64,000 bases of DNA from Exiguobacterium aurantiacum DSM 6208 (GCF_000702585.1 NZ_JNIQ01000001.1:1803001-1867000), one strand, 5' to 3'; shown: positions 48,820 through 58,129, numbered from the stretch's first letter. Program-made: numbers and translations. The notes: generated by a model not told the origin, from the sequence alone.

Positions 48820-50301
48820 TTATTCTTCTTTGGCGGCAGCAAGTTCTGCTTCCATCTCAGAGAATTCGCGACTAATTCGTTTTTGCTCACGCTGGCTCGT
48901 GAACGTGCTGACGAGAACGATGGCCAACATACTGAGGAAGAATCCTGGCACCATCTCGTAAATGACGTTCGAGAGTCCTGTGACAATCCAGAGGATGACC
49001 GTGAGTGCACCGACAAGGATACCGGCGAGGGCGCCTTGACGTGTCATCTTATTCCAGTAAAGAGACAAGAGGATCGCTGGTCCAAAGGCTGAACCGAAGC
49101 CTGCCCATGCATAGCCGACAAGCGTCAAAATCGTGTTTGACGGGCTGAGCGACATGAGTGTCGCCACAACACCGACGAGAAGGACACCGATCCGTCCGGC
49201 TAGCACCATCGTTTTCTCGCTCGCTTCTTTGTTAAAGAACTTGCGATAAAAGTCTTCCGTCAACGCCGATGACGTGACGAGCAATTGCGAAGATACGGTC
49301 GACATGACCGCAGCTAGAATCGCGGCGAGTAAGAAACCGGTGATGAACGGGTGGAACAAGACATCCGAGAAGCGGATAAATACCGTTTCCGGGTCGGCAA
49401 GCGGGTTCCCTTGACCACGGAAGTAGGCGATGCCGACAAGTCCTGTCATAACAGCACCGACAATCGATACGGTCATCCAACCCATTCCGATCCGACGTGC
49501 CGTCTTCAATGATGGGACGTCTTTAATCGCCATAAAGCGGACGATGATGTGCGGTTGGCCAAAATAGCCGAGACCCCACGCGAGAAGCCCGATGATACCG
49601 AGCGTCGTCGTTCCTTTGAACAAGTCGAACAAGTCTGTATTGATCGCCGTCGCTGTATTGACAGCGTTCGTCATCCCACCGACGTCCGTTAACGCAACGA
49701 TCGGTACGAGAACGAGGGCGAGGAACATGATCACACCTTGTGCGAAGTCAGTCCAACTGACGGCAGTGAAACCACCGAACAGCGTGTAAAGAATAATGAC
49801 GCTGATTGTGACGATGACACCTGTCTGATAGTTGATCCCGAATGAGCTTTCAAACAGTTTACCGCCAGAAACGAGTCCGGCCGACGTGTAGAACGTGAAG
49901 AAGATGATGATGACAGACGCGGACAGAATCCGTAGCCAGTTCGAGTGATCTCGGAACCGATTCTCAAGGAAGTCTGGAATCGTGATCGAGTCATTCGCCA
50001 TCTCGGTGAAGACGCGAAGACGCGGAGCAACTAGCAAGTAGTTCAAGTAAGCTCCGATGACCAATCCAACGGCTAACCAAATTGCTGACAATCCCGTGGC
50101 ATACATTGCCCCCGGTAGTCCCATCAACATCCAACCACTCATATCCGATGCCCCGGCTGACATGGCAGTAACTCCTGGCCCCATTTTACGGCCACCTAAC
50201 ATATAATCTGATGAATCGGTCGTCCGTTTAAACGCGACGTAACCGATAGCGAGCATCATCACGAGGTAAAGCGCGATGGATACCCATTCTTGCCATAACA
50301 T
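48820..50301 (-). CDS. putP: Sodium/proline symporter, PutP family (paralogue 2)
   Basis: 493 aa, colinear with the copy at 1581-3068, with the same landmarks (GGRKMGPGVTAMSAGASDMS, WTDFAQG, GLGYFGQPHIIVRFMA, STVSSQLLVTSSA). AGGAGG precedes ATG 50301. The paralogues differ in loops and in upstream control: no cre-like site is visible here. One copy may serve osmoprotection and one nutrition, as PutP and OpuE do in Bacillus, but the sequence does not show which. Confidence 0.9.
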   Translation of the reverse strand: MLWQEWVSIALYLVMMLAIGYVAFKRTTDSSDYMLGGRKMGPGVTAMSAGASDMSGWMLMGLPGAMYATGLSAIWLAVGLVIGAYLNYLLVAPRLRVFTEMANDSITIPDFLENRFRDHSNWLRILSASVIIIFFTFYTSAGLVSGGKLFESSFGINYQTGVIVTISVIILYTLFGGFTAVSWTDFAQGVIMFLALVLVPIVALTDVGGMTNAVNTATAINTDLFDLFKGTTTLGIIGLLAWGLGYFGQPHIIVRFMAIKDVPSLKTARRIGMGWMTVSIVGAVMTGLVGIAYFRGQGNPLADPETVFIRFSDVLFHPFITGFLLAAILAAVMSTVSSQLLVTSSALTEDFYRKFFNKEASEKTMVLAGRIGVLLVGVVATLMSLSPSNTILTLVGYAWAGFGSAFGPAILLSLYWNKMTRQGALAGILVGALTVILWIVTGLSNVIYEMVPGFFLSMLAIVLVSTFTSQREQKRISREFSEMEAELAAAKEE

Positions 50302-50656
50302 TGTATTACCTCCTGTACGCTTTCATTTTCATATGGTTCAATCATTCGCGTGAACATTGTGGTGTAATTCCCATAATGTCCTGTGGGCGAACGGTAAAGA
50401 CGAACTTGTGACTAACCTTAACGGACCTTGAAAGGCATTGCAAACTGTCATCTTTTCATAAAAACGGCTCTAAAGCGCATTATACCAACGGATAAGGTAT
50501 CTTTTTTTCATAAACAAAGTTTAAATTTTCTGAATGTTCGTCATGCTCAGGATACGCCTGTGTAATCTTTCTGTAACATTAAACGTTGATTCTTTCTCTT
50601 ACATATTAAAAACAACACGAAAAAAAGAGGCTGACCTAGGTCAGTCCTCTCTGTGT
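50302..50656. other. Gene-free 355-bp region
   Basis: AT-rich. A weak promoter-like TTGCAA-N17-TAAGGT lies on the minus strand toward putP2. Apart from the terminator at its right end, nothing coding or structured was found. Confidence 0.5.
50619..50650 (-). terminator. Terminator of the D,D-carboxypeptidase gene
   Basis: AGAGGACTGACC / GGTCAGCCTCT on the minus strand followed by seven T. Confidence 0.88.
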
Positions 50657-51673
50657 TTACGGGATGTCCCGTCCGAATATGATCTGCTCGACGGTTCGCA
50701 TCGTCGGGAACGTCTGCCCGGATTTCGCCTGCATCGTCACGAGCGCATATTGTTTGCCCGCTTCCTCCATTAGAAAGACCATCGTATAGCCGGATTCATC
50801 CGTATAGCCGGTTTTCGTCGCCTGGACGAGGTCAGAGTAATGGATGCTACGTTCGTTGACGGCAGAACCAAGGTGATACCACCAACGCCGTTTCAAGTTT
50901 CCGTCCTTGTCAACGAAGTTTGCCTCGTATTCATATGTACCGGCAATCTCGACGAGTTCCGGATAGCGGCCGAACACGTACGTGATTTTGGCCATGTCGC
51001 GCGCGGTCGTGTAATGGTCCGGGTCCGAGTACCCGTGGGCGTTCATGAAATGGGTGCCCGTCAATCCTAAGACGGTCGCCCGTGCGTTCATCAAGTCGAC
51101 GAATTCACCTGTCGTACCGCTCACATATTCGGCGAGGCTGTTCGCCGCGTCATTCCCAGACTCTAGCAACGTCGCATAGAGTGCTTGGCGGACGGAGAGT
51201 TGGTCACCGATTGAGAGATGGGCGATATGGCTGTCCCACGGGATATCGAGTGTGGAAGATGTGATGTTGATGAGCGGAGCGTCAAGTTCGTTCGAGGCTG
51301 ACGCCTTCTCATAAGCGAGGAGGGCGGTCATCAATTTCGTCGTACTCGCCGGGAAGACACGGTCCTCCCCATTTTTATCCATGAGAATGACGCCATCGGT
51401 CAAATTGACGAACGTCATGGCGCCGACAAGGATGTCGTCATGGGCAACGGCCGCGATCGGTCCTTGTTCCCATTCGTTCATCGGAATCACAGGGAAATCT
51501 GGCCCTTGACTGACCGTGGTCACGACTGGTGCGGCGACTTTCGGCTCGACTGGCGTTTCACGTTTGAACCCAACGAGTGCTGGGATGAGCGCGATGACGG
51601 CGAAAAGCGCGAAGCCAAAGAGGAGGCGCCGCATCATATACGTCTGTTTTCGGTGTCTGCGTGTTTGATTCAC
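50657..51673 (-). CDS. D-alanyl-D-alanine carboxypeptidase (S11, PBP5/DacF-like)
   Basis: 338 aa from GTG 51673 (AAGGGG upstream). A basic N-terminus and one TM (LLFGFALFAVIALIPALVG) anchor it outside the membrane. The three active-site motifs are SxxK in PASTTKLMTAL, SxN in LESGNDAANSLAEY and KTG in ATKTGYTDESG. It trims the terminal D-Ala of peptidoglycan stem peptides. It lacks the long C-terminal beta domain and amphipathic anchor of PBP5, being anchored by its N-terminus instead. Confidence 0.9.
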   Translation of the reverse strand: MNQTRRHRKQTYMMRRLLFGFALFAVIALIPALVGFKRETPVEPKVAAPVVTTVSQGPDFPVIPMNEWEQGPIAAVAHDDILVGAMTFVNLTDGVILMDKNGEDRVFPASTTKLMTALLAYEKASASNELDAPLINITSSTLDIPWDSHIAHLSIGDQLSVRQALYATLLESGNDAANSLAEYVSGTTGEFVDLMNARATVLGLTGTHFMNAHGYSDPDHYTTARDMAKITYVFGRYPELVEIAGTYEYEANFVDKDGNLKRRWWYHLGSAVNERSIHYSDLVQATKTGYTDESGYTMVFLMEEAGKQYALVTMQAKSGQTFPTMRTVEQIIFGRDIP

Positions 51674-51910
51674 AATACATTCGCCCCTTTATAGTTTACT
51701 TTTCTACCATAATGGATAAACGACACATGATTCGTCTGAAAATTCTTGAAATAGGTCAATATTTTTTAAATCATTCGTCTCTTCCCACTAAAGGAAGCGG
51801 GAGTTGAGGACTGATAGGGTAAGGAGCGGATGTGTCGAAACGATAGGCAAGCTGAAGCGAATATAATAAAGTAGAAGTGTAACGACATAACGCATAGGAG
51901 TGGTATTGAG

Positions 51911-53377
51911 ATGGAATTGACGAAACAGTGGCGTGACCATTTTAAACAACTACGGGCTTTTGATGAGGCAATCTCTCTTTTGTATTGGGATATGCGCACA
52001 CAAATGCCAGAACAATCGGCGCCGCTACGAGCTGAGACGATCGGGTATTTGTCGACGGAGGCGTTCAAGCGGCAGACGAGCGACTCGTTCAAGCAGCTTC
52101 TCGACGAGATGGAAGCGGCGAACGGGTTGACCGCGACCGAGAAACGGTCGCTCCAAGTGGCGAAAACACAATACGAACGGAACGCAAAAATCCCGGCGAG
52201 TGAATATCAGGCGTACGTGACGCTCGTCTCCGAGGCCGAAACGGCGTGGGAGAAGGCAAAAGAGCAGAACGATTGGGGCATGTTCGCGCCGTTTTTAAAA
52301 AAGATCCTCACTTATCAACGAAAGTTTGCCGACTATTTCGGTTACGACGCGCACCCGTATGATGCGCTCCTGTACGATTTTGAGCCGGGTATGACGGTCG
52401 CGCAACTTGACGACCTGTTCGAGACGCTCCGCGACGAGCTCGTCCCATTGATTCGTAACTTACCGGGCGGCACCGCTTCACTTGATTGGTCAATGAACGA
52501 AAAAGCACAAGAGCGGATTTGTCATGACTGGATGCGAGTCGTCGATTATGACTTGAGCCGAGGACGGCTCGATGCGACCGTCCATCCGTTCGAGATCACG
52601 ATCAATCGTCGGGACGTCCGTATCACGACCAAATACGATGAGGCAGATTTCCGCAACGCCTTGTTCGGGACGATGCATGAGGCTGGTCATGCGACGTATG
52701 AGCAACAGATCGACGAGTCGCTCGATGAGCTAGGACTTGGGGGAGGGGCCTCGATGGGGATTCACGAGTCACAGTCGTTATTTTTTGAGAATTTCGTCGG
52801 TCGCAGCATCGCCTTCTTGAAGAGCGTCTATCCGAACCTGCAGGCCGAACATCACGCATTGCAAGATGTCGACTTTGAGACGTTCTATGCCGGAGTGAAC
52901 GAGGCGAAGCCGTCGCTCATCCGCATCGAGGCCGACGAACTGACGTACAGCCTTCACATCATCATCCGCTACGAACTGGAAAAAGCGCTGATCCAAGGAG
53001 ATCTCTCTGTCGACGAGTTGCCCGCAGCATGGAACAAACTTTACAAAGAGTATCTCGGTGTCGACGTCCCGAGCGACGCGAAAGGCGTGCTGCAAGACGT
53101 GCACTGGGCCGGTGGGTCGTTCGGTTACTTCCCGAGCTACGCGCTCGGATTGATTTATGCGGCCCAATTGACGGAGGCGTTAAAAGCGGAACATCCGGAT
53201 TTCGAGACGTGGATCGCGACAGGCGAGTTCACACCCATCAAACAGTGGCTCGAAACGAACGTGCACCGTCATGGAAAAACGCTCACACCAAACGAGTTGA
53301 TTCGCACTGTCACCGGGGCAGACATCTCGGTCCGTCCGCTCGTCCGTTATTTGACGTCCAAGTACGGAACGGCGTGA
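51911..53377 (+). CDS. M32 family metallocarboxypeptidase (Taq type)
   Basis: 488 aa, full family length. Zinc site HEAGH (GTMHEAGHATYEQ) with the downstream Glu in IHESQSLFFENF, and the DPR-like/GTG features of M32 peptidases (FEITINRRDVRITTKYDE). It removes C-terminal amino acids from peptides in the cytoplasm. AGGAG precedes ATG 51911. A GDPD gene follows after 10 bases, an operon whose logic is unclear. Confidence 0.93.
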   Translation: MELTKQWRDHFKQLRAFDEAISLLYWDMRTQMPEQSAPLRAETIGYLSTEAFKRQTSDSFKQLLDEMEAANGLTATEKRSLQVAKTQYERNAKIPASEYQAYVTLVSEAETAWEKAKEQNDWGMFAPFLKKILTYQRKFADYFGYDAHPYDALLYDFEPGMTVAQLDDLFETLRDELVPLIRNLPGGTASLDWSMNEKAQERICHDWMRVVDYDLSRGRLDATVHPFEITINRRDVRITTKYDEADFRNALFGTMHEAGHATYEQQIDESLDELGLGGGASMGIHESQSLFFENFVGRSIAFLKSVYPNLQAEHHALQDVDFETFYAGVNEAKPSLIRIEADELTYSLHIIIRYELEKALIQGDLSVDELPAAWNKLYKEYLGVDVPSDAKGVLQDVHWAGGSFGYFPSYALGLIYAAQLTEALKAEHPDFETWIATGEFTPIKQWLETNVHRHGKTLTPNELIRTVTGADISVRPLVRYLTSKYGTA

Positions 53378-53387
53378 GGGCAATCCG

Positions 53388-54101
53388 ATGAAGCTTTTCG
53401 CACACCGCGGAGTGATGGCTCACTATCCGGAAAACACGATGTCGGCGTTCCGCGCCGCCATTCATACCGGTGCTGACGGCATCGAGACGGACGTTCATAT
53501 GACGCGCGACGGGATACTCGTGCTCATCCATGACGAATCGCTCGAGCGGACGACGGACGGGCGTGGCCGTGTCGTCGACTTGACGTTTGCCGAGCTTCGA
53601 ACGGCTAACGCCGCGGTACATTTCGGGGGAGACGAACCGGTGCCGACACTTGAAGAATTTCTAGCGCTGGTCATGCCGACGACGTTGTGTGTAAACCTTG
53701 AACTGAAGACAGATATCGAACATTATCCGGGCATCGAAGAGCGTCTCATCGAGGTCGTCGAGCGGACCGGTTTTCCTGCCGATCGCCTTGTGATTTCTTC
53801 GTTCAATCATGACACGTTAAGGCGTTTACGGAAGTTGACGACCGAGTATGAACTGGCGGTCCTCTCCTCGAGACGGATCGCGGACCCGGTCGCTTACTTG
53901 AAGCAACTCGATGCGAGCGCGCTCCATCCTAGTGTACGAGCGTTCACGGACGCTGAGATCGAGGCGTTAGTCGAAGCCGGTATCTTCGTTCGACCATACA
54001 CCGTCAAGACGCTTGATCAATTGGCGCGGTTCCGAGAACTCGATGTGGACGCGTTGTTCGTCAATGACATCGAGTGGGCGCGAACACATTTGACCCTGTG
54101 A
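53388..54101 (+). CDS. Glycerophosphodiester phosphodiesterase
   Basis: 237 aa GDPD TIM barrel. HRG at the N-terminus (LFAHRGVMAHYPENTMSAF), metal site GIETDVHMTRDG and HDESLERTTDG, then LELKTD and SSFNHDTL. No signal peptide, so cytoplasmic; it splits glycerophosphodiesters to glycerol-3-phosphate and an alcohol. The product is the ligand of GlpP found elsewhere in this window. GAGGG precedes ATG 53388. The stop lies in the terminator stem. Confidence 0.92.
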   Translation: MKLFAHRGVMAHYPENTMSAFRAAIHTGADGIETDVHMTRDGILVLIHDESLERTTDGRGRVVDLTFAELRTANAAVHFGGDEPVPTLEEFLALVMPTTLCVNLELKTDIEHYPGIEERLIEVVERTGFPADRLVISSFNHDTLRRLRKLTTEYELAVLSSRRIADPVAYLKQLDASALHPSVRAFTDAEIEALVEAGIFVRPYTVKTLDQLARFRELDVDALFVNDIEWARTHLTL

Positions 54102-54124
54102 CGATACACGTCACAGGGTTTTTC
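54094..54124 (+). terminator. Terminator of the M32-GDPD operon
   Basis: CCCTGTGACG / CGTCACAGGG stem followed by TTTTT. Confidence 0.88.
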
Positions 54125-54254
54125 TTTAGCGGTGAGGGGGTAGTTAGAAAAGTGTAAAGAAAGCGGTATCATCCGGACAGTCGTCGCAGCACATTATGGG
54201 CACACTGTCATCTTTACGCCGTTGCTCCGTTGTCTTAAGTTTAAGATGTCACCA

Positions 54255-54289
54255 GCTACATAGCAATCAGATGTAGCACGCTATGCAGC
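54255..54289 (+). promoter_or_regulatory. Leader region with alternative hairpins before the DUF4397 gene
   Basis: GCTACAT (54255-54261) can pair with ATGTAGC (54270-54276), or GCTACATAGC with GCTATGCAGC (54280-54289, one mismatch). The two are mutually exclusive. The region 54125-54354 holds no gene; no known riboswitch is recognised. Confidence 0.35.
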
Positions 54290-54354
54290 ATCACACCAAA
54301 CTTGTTGTACGCTGTCAATCGGTCAACCCAAAGGGAAAAAGGAGGAAATTTCAC

Positions 54355-55155
54355 ATGAAGAAATTGATGTCTTTACTCGGAACGCTCGCACTTGCGTTCG
54401 CACTTGTCTTACCAGTAAGCGCGGACGGTCATGAAGGCGATGCGATGGTCCGGGTGCTTCACGCTTCACCTGACGCACCGGCGGTTGACGTGTATGTCAA
54501 CGGTGAAGTCGCGGTCGAAGGCGCAGAGTTCAAAGCGCTGACGGATTACCTGACGCTTCCAGCGGGAGATTATAACGTTGAAATCAAACCAGCCGGTGAC
54601 ACGGAAACGGTCGTCGTCGCAGCTGACCTCTCACTCGAAGCTGGCAAGTTCTACACAGCGGCAGCAATCGGTCAATTAGAGAACATCGAGATCGCAGCGA
54701 TGGAAGATGACGCCAACTTCGAAGACGGCAAATCAAAAGTCCGCGTTGCGCACTTCTCACCTGACGCACCAGCGGTAGACGTCGCGCCGAAAGGTGGAGA
54801 CCCGCTCTTCTCGAACCTCGAGTTCAAAGCGGTATCTGACTACGGCACGCTCGATGCTGGAACGTATGATCTTGAAATTCGTCCAGCCGGAGCGACAGAC
54901 GTCGTGAAAGCGCTTGACGGTGTCGCACTTGAAGGTGGTAAGAACTATACGGCATTCGCTATCGGTCTTCTTGAAGGAGAGCCAGCGTTTGAAGTATTGC
55001 TCGCGGCAGACGGTGGAGAGATGGCCGGAGCTCCTGAAACAGGACAAGGCGGTCTCGCACAAACAGCTTCAATGAACTGGTTGCTCGCAGCAGCGGCACT
55101 CGGTGCGGCAGCAGCTGGCTTCTACGTCTTTCGTCGTAAACAGCAAGACGCTTAA
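54355..55155 (+). CDS. Secreted DUF4397 surface protein with sorting-like signal
   Basis: 266 aa from ATG 54355 (GGAGG upstream). Signal peptide (MKKLMSLLGTLALAFALVLP), then two tandem DUF4397 domains beginning VRVLHASPDAPAVDVYVNG and VRVAHFSPDAPAVDVAPKG, each with LPAGDYNVEIKPAG-like continuation. The end has PETGQGG, a hydrophobic segment and RRKQQDA, a cell-wall sorting-like signal with A in place of L (APETG). The next gene encodes a class F sortase, overlapping or 8 bases later. This suggests a dedicated substrate-sortase pair. The function of DUF4397 is unknown. Confidence 0.85.
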   Translation: MKKLMSLLGTLALAFALVLPVSADGHEGDAMVRVLHASPDAPAVDVYVNGEVAVEGAEFKALTDYLTLPAGDYNVEIKPAGDTETVVVAADLSLEAGKFYTAAAIGQLENIEIAAMEDDANFEDGKSKVRVAHFSPDAPAVDVAPKGGDPLFSNLEFKAVSDYGTLDAGTYDLEIRPAGATDVVKALDGVALEGGKNYTAFAIGLLEGEPAFEVLLAADGGEMAGAPETGQGGLAQTASMNWLLAAAALGAAAAGFYVFRRKQQDA

Positions 55156-55744
55156 ACTACTCGTGATTGGGACGTTCCTGTTTCTAACGGTTGCCGCCTC
55201 GGCCGATGCGCCTGACGCAACGCCGAAGCTGAAAACGGTCGGCTTTTCCGAGCCGCTCGTGCTCGCCTCGACCGAAGTCGAGCGACAATCGTTTCACCGT
55301 GAGACGTTCGTGCCGAAACGATTGATCATCCCGTCGATTGACGTCGATGCGAAGGTGCAGCCGGTCGGGAAAGACCGACTCGACCGGATGGACACCCCGG
55401 ATCACGTCAACGAGGTCGGATGGTATCAATACGGTGCCAGAGCTGGTGCCGTCGGTAACGTCGTGCTGTCTGGTCATCTGGATGATCTACAAGGCCCTGC
55501 CATCTTTAGCGACCTTGGAACGTTACAGCTAGGAGAGATGGTGACACTCCAACATAGCGATCAGGTCGCCCGATATGAGGTCGTCGCTGTGGAACGGTAT
55601 TTGCTCGAAGATGTGCCGCTCGCTTCGATATTTGCGGCGACACAATCCGAGCGCCTGCAGTTGATCACGTGTGCGGGTCCTTACGATCCAGTGAACGGAT
55701 ATCGCGATCGAATCATCGTGACAGCAAAACTCATACGCGATTGA
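55103..55744 (+). CDS. Class F-type sortase
   Basis: Up to 213 aa; start uncertain between GTG 55103 and GTG 55163 (8 bases after the DUF4397 stop), neither with a good ribosome site, so translational coupling is likely. N-terminal hydrophobic anchor (TLKLLVIGTFLFLTVAASA), then the sortase beta-barrel: RLIIPSIDVDAKVQPVG, catalytic His in VLSGHLDDLQGPAIF, Cys in LQLITCAGPYD and Arg in GYRDRIIV. It attaches substrates to the cell wall; the gene immediately upstream is the probable substrate. Confidence 0.87.
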   Translation: MRQQLASTSFVVNSKTLKLLVIGTFLFLTVAASADAPDATPKLKTVGFSEPLVLASTEVERQSFHRETFVPKRLIIPSIDVDAKVQPVGKDRLDRMDTPDHVNEVGWYQYGARAGAVGNVVLSGHLDDLQGPAIFSDLGTLQLGEMVTLQHSDQVARYEVVAVERYLLEDVPLASIFAATQSERLQLITCAGPYDPVNGYRDRIIVTAKLIRD

Positions 55745-55749
55745 CTCGA

Positions 55750-55784
55750 CAACCCGGGGTGATTGCTACTCCGGGTTGTTTATT
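55750..55784 (+). terminator. Terminator of the sortase operon
   Basis: CAACCCGG / CCGGGTTG stem with a 13-base loop followed by TTTATT. Confidence 0.75.
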
Positions 55785-55840
55785 GTTAAATGGGGTGAAG
55801 GCAATCTTCAATACAAGATGCAGGGGTGAATGAAATCACA

Positions 55841-56122
55841 ATGCTTAATAAGTACGCCTCATCGGTGGGACTGTGGTTCGCGATGTGGTTTCTCGCCTAC
55901 ACGACGGTCGAACATGTCGGATGGAGTCTGATCATAGCGACGGTGGGCTATGTGATATGGCGCAATGTGATTGCAAAATCGAGTAAGAAAGCGACCAGAA
56001 CGTTTGACCGAAAGCTCCGAGGCATACGCTTAAGGCAAGAACAAGAGCTGTATGAAGAGGAAAAACGAAGGTGGAATGAATCGGGCCGTCTCCGTCAGCA
56101 GAACGGTGACCCCAAAAAATAA
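55841..56122 (+). CDS. Small membrane protein, 93 aa
   Basis: ATG 55841 (or GTG 55826) with AGGGGTGA upstream. Two hydrophobic segments (LWFAMWFLAYTT and WSLIIATVGYVIW) then a highly charged coiled tail (LRLRQEQELYEEEKRRW). No family recognised. The stop lies in the shared terminator. Confidence 0.65.
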   Translation: MLNKYASSVGLWFAMWFLAYTTVEHVGWSLIIATVGYVIWRNVIAKSSKKATRTFDRKLRGIRLRQEQELYEEEKRRWNESGRLRQQNGDPKK

Positions 56123-56164
56123 GCCACAGGCCCATCCTAGTGACGGGTCTGTGGCTTATTTTGA
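56116..56164. terminator. Bidirectional terminator
   Basis: AATAAGCCACAG / CTGTGGCTTATT 12-bp stem extended by CCC/GGG, T-rich on both sides. Confidence 0.88.
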
Positions 56165-56189
56165 TGTAGACTTCAAGCTCCGCGAACGC

Positions 56190-56627
56190 TTATGCGTCCA
56201 TGCGATCGAGCAGTTTTGAGAGGACGATCACTTCTTCGTCCGAGAAGTCCTTGAACACGTCCATCAAATACTCAATCTTCATATCTTCTAACGTCTCGAA
56301 CAAGGCCCGGCCTTCTTCTGTCGCTTGAAGCTCGACGACACGGCGGTCACGTTCACTGCGCTCGCGCGAAATGAGTCCTTTCTTCGTCAATTCGTCCGCA
56401 AGAGCGGTGATCATAGACGCTGAAAATTGAAACTCATTCGACAAGGCCGATGCGATTTGCGGGCTCGTTTGGCAGAGCGACCGAAGGATGAAGAATTCGT
56501 TACGCGTTAAATATTGTGAGAACATCGCCCGGAGGTTTTTTTTCACTCCGCGATAGTTCATGCGAATCCCGCGTTCGGCGTCAGCGACGAGCTGACGGCG
56601 GGATGCTGTTTGGACAGGTGTTGTCAT
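56190..56627 (-). CDS. MarR family transcriptional regulator
   Basis: 145 aa with the winged-helix pattern: TRNEFFILRSLCQTSPQIAS, recognition helix FSASMITALADELTKKGLI, wing RERSERDRRVVELQATEEG. It usually represses a neighbouring transporter or enzyme and senses a phenolic or oxidant signal. Here it is monocistronic, so it may control itself. GGAGGG precedes ATG 56627. Confidence 0.9.
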   Translation of the reverse strand: MTTPVQTASRRQLVADAERGIRMNYRGVKKNLRAMFSQYLTRNEFFILRSLCQTSPQIASALSNEFQFSASMITALADELTKKGLISRERSERDRRVVELQATEEGRALFETLEDMKIEYLMDVFKDFSDEEVIVLSKLLDRMDA

Positions 56628-56717
56628 CCTCGGAAGTCCCTCCTACTAAAAAATCATTATTTGCATATATTTCAGTACATAAAAACATTCTACAATAAAA
56701 ACATGAAGTCTGTAAAG

Positions 56718-57776
56718 TTATGTCGGCTCTTCCCGGACGCGTAATTGTTGGATGATTTCATCATAATGTTTCAAATCTGGATAAAACCGGCGGAAGAAGA
56801 ACTCGATTTGTTGATCGTCTCCTTCGGCGAGCAGTTTTGCCAGGACGGCATAGACGACACCCATGCCTTGGCGCGGCAAAAGAGAAGACGGCAATAGGGT
56901 GGCACAATTGACGGCTTGTTTAAAATAATGTTCGAGCGTGTCACTCAAGTCTTGGAACGTCCGGATCTCCGCATAATGGAACATGCGTGTCAATTCGATG
57001 ATCGTCGAGAGGTCCGTCTCGAGCAGCCAGTCGCTTTGGAAAATGGCGTTATCGAGTTTCTCGACGGTGATGTCATTGGCGATATAGTAGTTCAAGTTGT
57101 CACGGGTGATCGTGACTTCCTCCGGTGTTTCGACGATGCGTTCGACCGTCTCTTGCTCAAACGTACGCAGCTGTTTTCGAATGTTCACGAACTCTGAGTC
57201 GGCGATTTCAAGCAGTCCGGCGACCCGGCTGAAGCTACGTTTGATTTCCGGCGGCACCGCGTTCGGATTCTTATACCCGAGGTCGTGCTCGATTTCGGCC
57301 CAAGCGTGTTGCAGGATCGACCGGACTTGAATCTCTGCCTCCTTCTCCTCATAGCGGCGGTATTCGCCGAGCGCTAGCCGCTTTTCGTTCAGCCCGACGA
57401 CGTAGTGGACTGATAAATACCCGAATTCGTTCGGGTCGAGCAACGTCGACTTGTCAATCGACTGCTCGCGGTCGATCCGAAACTCTTCTTCGAGGATTTG
57501 GGCGACGGCGCGCACGTCATCGTGAAAATAAGTCACGATCCGAATACCGGCCAAGTCTTGCACGTCACGGAGCGACCGGTATTGATACGGTTTCCTTGAT
57601 AGTTTGGCGTAGAGGCTCTCGGCTTCCTTCGCCCGGGCGACGATGGAATGGAACTGAATTCCGGCATCATCGAGTAATTCGCTAAGTAGTTGTTTCAGCT
57701 TGGCGGCGAACGCCTCATAGTCTTCCTTCTCATTCAAGTAATCGAGCATGATCGCATTCATGTCTTGTGTCGGCAT
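56718..57776 (-). CDS. RelA/SpoT synthetase-domain protein
   Basis: 352 aa from ATG 57776 (AAGGAG upstream). Residues about 40-200 match the (p)ppGpp synthetase fold: SIVARAKEAESLYAKL, RSLRDVQDLAGIRIVTYFHD, EFGYLSVHYVV, AEIQVRSILQHAWAEIEHDL. No HD hydrolase, TGS or ACT domain. A C-terminal helical region of about 150 residues follows, which is longer than RelP/RelQ small synthetases. It may make (p)ppGpp or be related to toxic small alarmone synthetases. The acceptor and product cannot be told from sequence. Confidence 0.85.
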   Translation of the reverse strand: MPTQDMNAIMLDYLNEKEDYEAFAAKLKQLLSELLDDAGIQFHSIVARAKEAESLYAKLSRKPYQYRSLRDVQDLAGIRIVTYFHDDVRAVAQILEEEFRIDREQSIDKSTLLDPNEFGYLSVHYVVGLNEKRLALGEYRRYEEKEAEIQVRSILQHAWAEIEHDLGYKNPNAVPPEIKRSFSRVAGLLEIADSEFVNIRKQLRTFEQETVERIVETPEEVTITRDNLNYYIANDITVEKLDNAIFQSDWLLETDLSTIIELTRMFHYAEIRTFQDLSDTLEHYFKQAVNCATLLPSSLLPRQGMGVVYAVLAKLLAEGDDQQIEFFFRRFYPDLKHYDEIIQQLRVREEPT

Positions 57777-57870
57777 CCGTATCACTCCTTGTCTCGTTGT
57801 CTTAAGTATAGCATCATTGAAATGAGGACACATATGACGCAAACATGGAAATCAAGTCGGAGGTACGAAT

Positions 57871-58098
57871 ATGAGAGCACACCATTCGTTCGAATCAAGC
57901 GAACAAGAAATATTGGAGATTACGGCGTCCCTCTTGCAACAGTCCGGTTACCGAATCTCGCACATCCAAAAACAAGGAACGACGCTATCTTTCACTGCCA
58001 CGTGTGCAGCGGTCGCCTCTGAACAGGAAGAGCGGGCTCGGATTGAAACGCTCGTCGAACATTTCGCGATTGAGTGCTGGTCGGTTCGATTCGTGTGA
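57871..58098 (+). CDS. Small hypothetical protein, 75 aa
   Basis: GGAGG is 7 bases before ATG 57871. Soluble, with a helix-strand pattern and two Cys. It lies between the RelA/SpoT-domain gene (divergent) and a stress-type promoter. No family recognised. Confidence 0.6.
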   Translation: MRAHHSFESSEQEILEITASLLQQSGYRISHIQKQGTTLSFTATCAAVASEQEERARIETLVEHFAIECWSVRFV

Positions 58099-58129
58099 GG
58101 ATGCCTTTTCGATGATCACCATAAATCGG

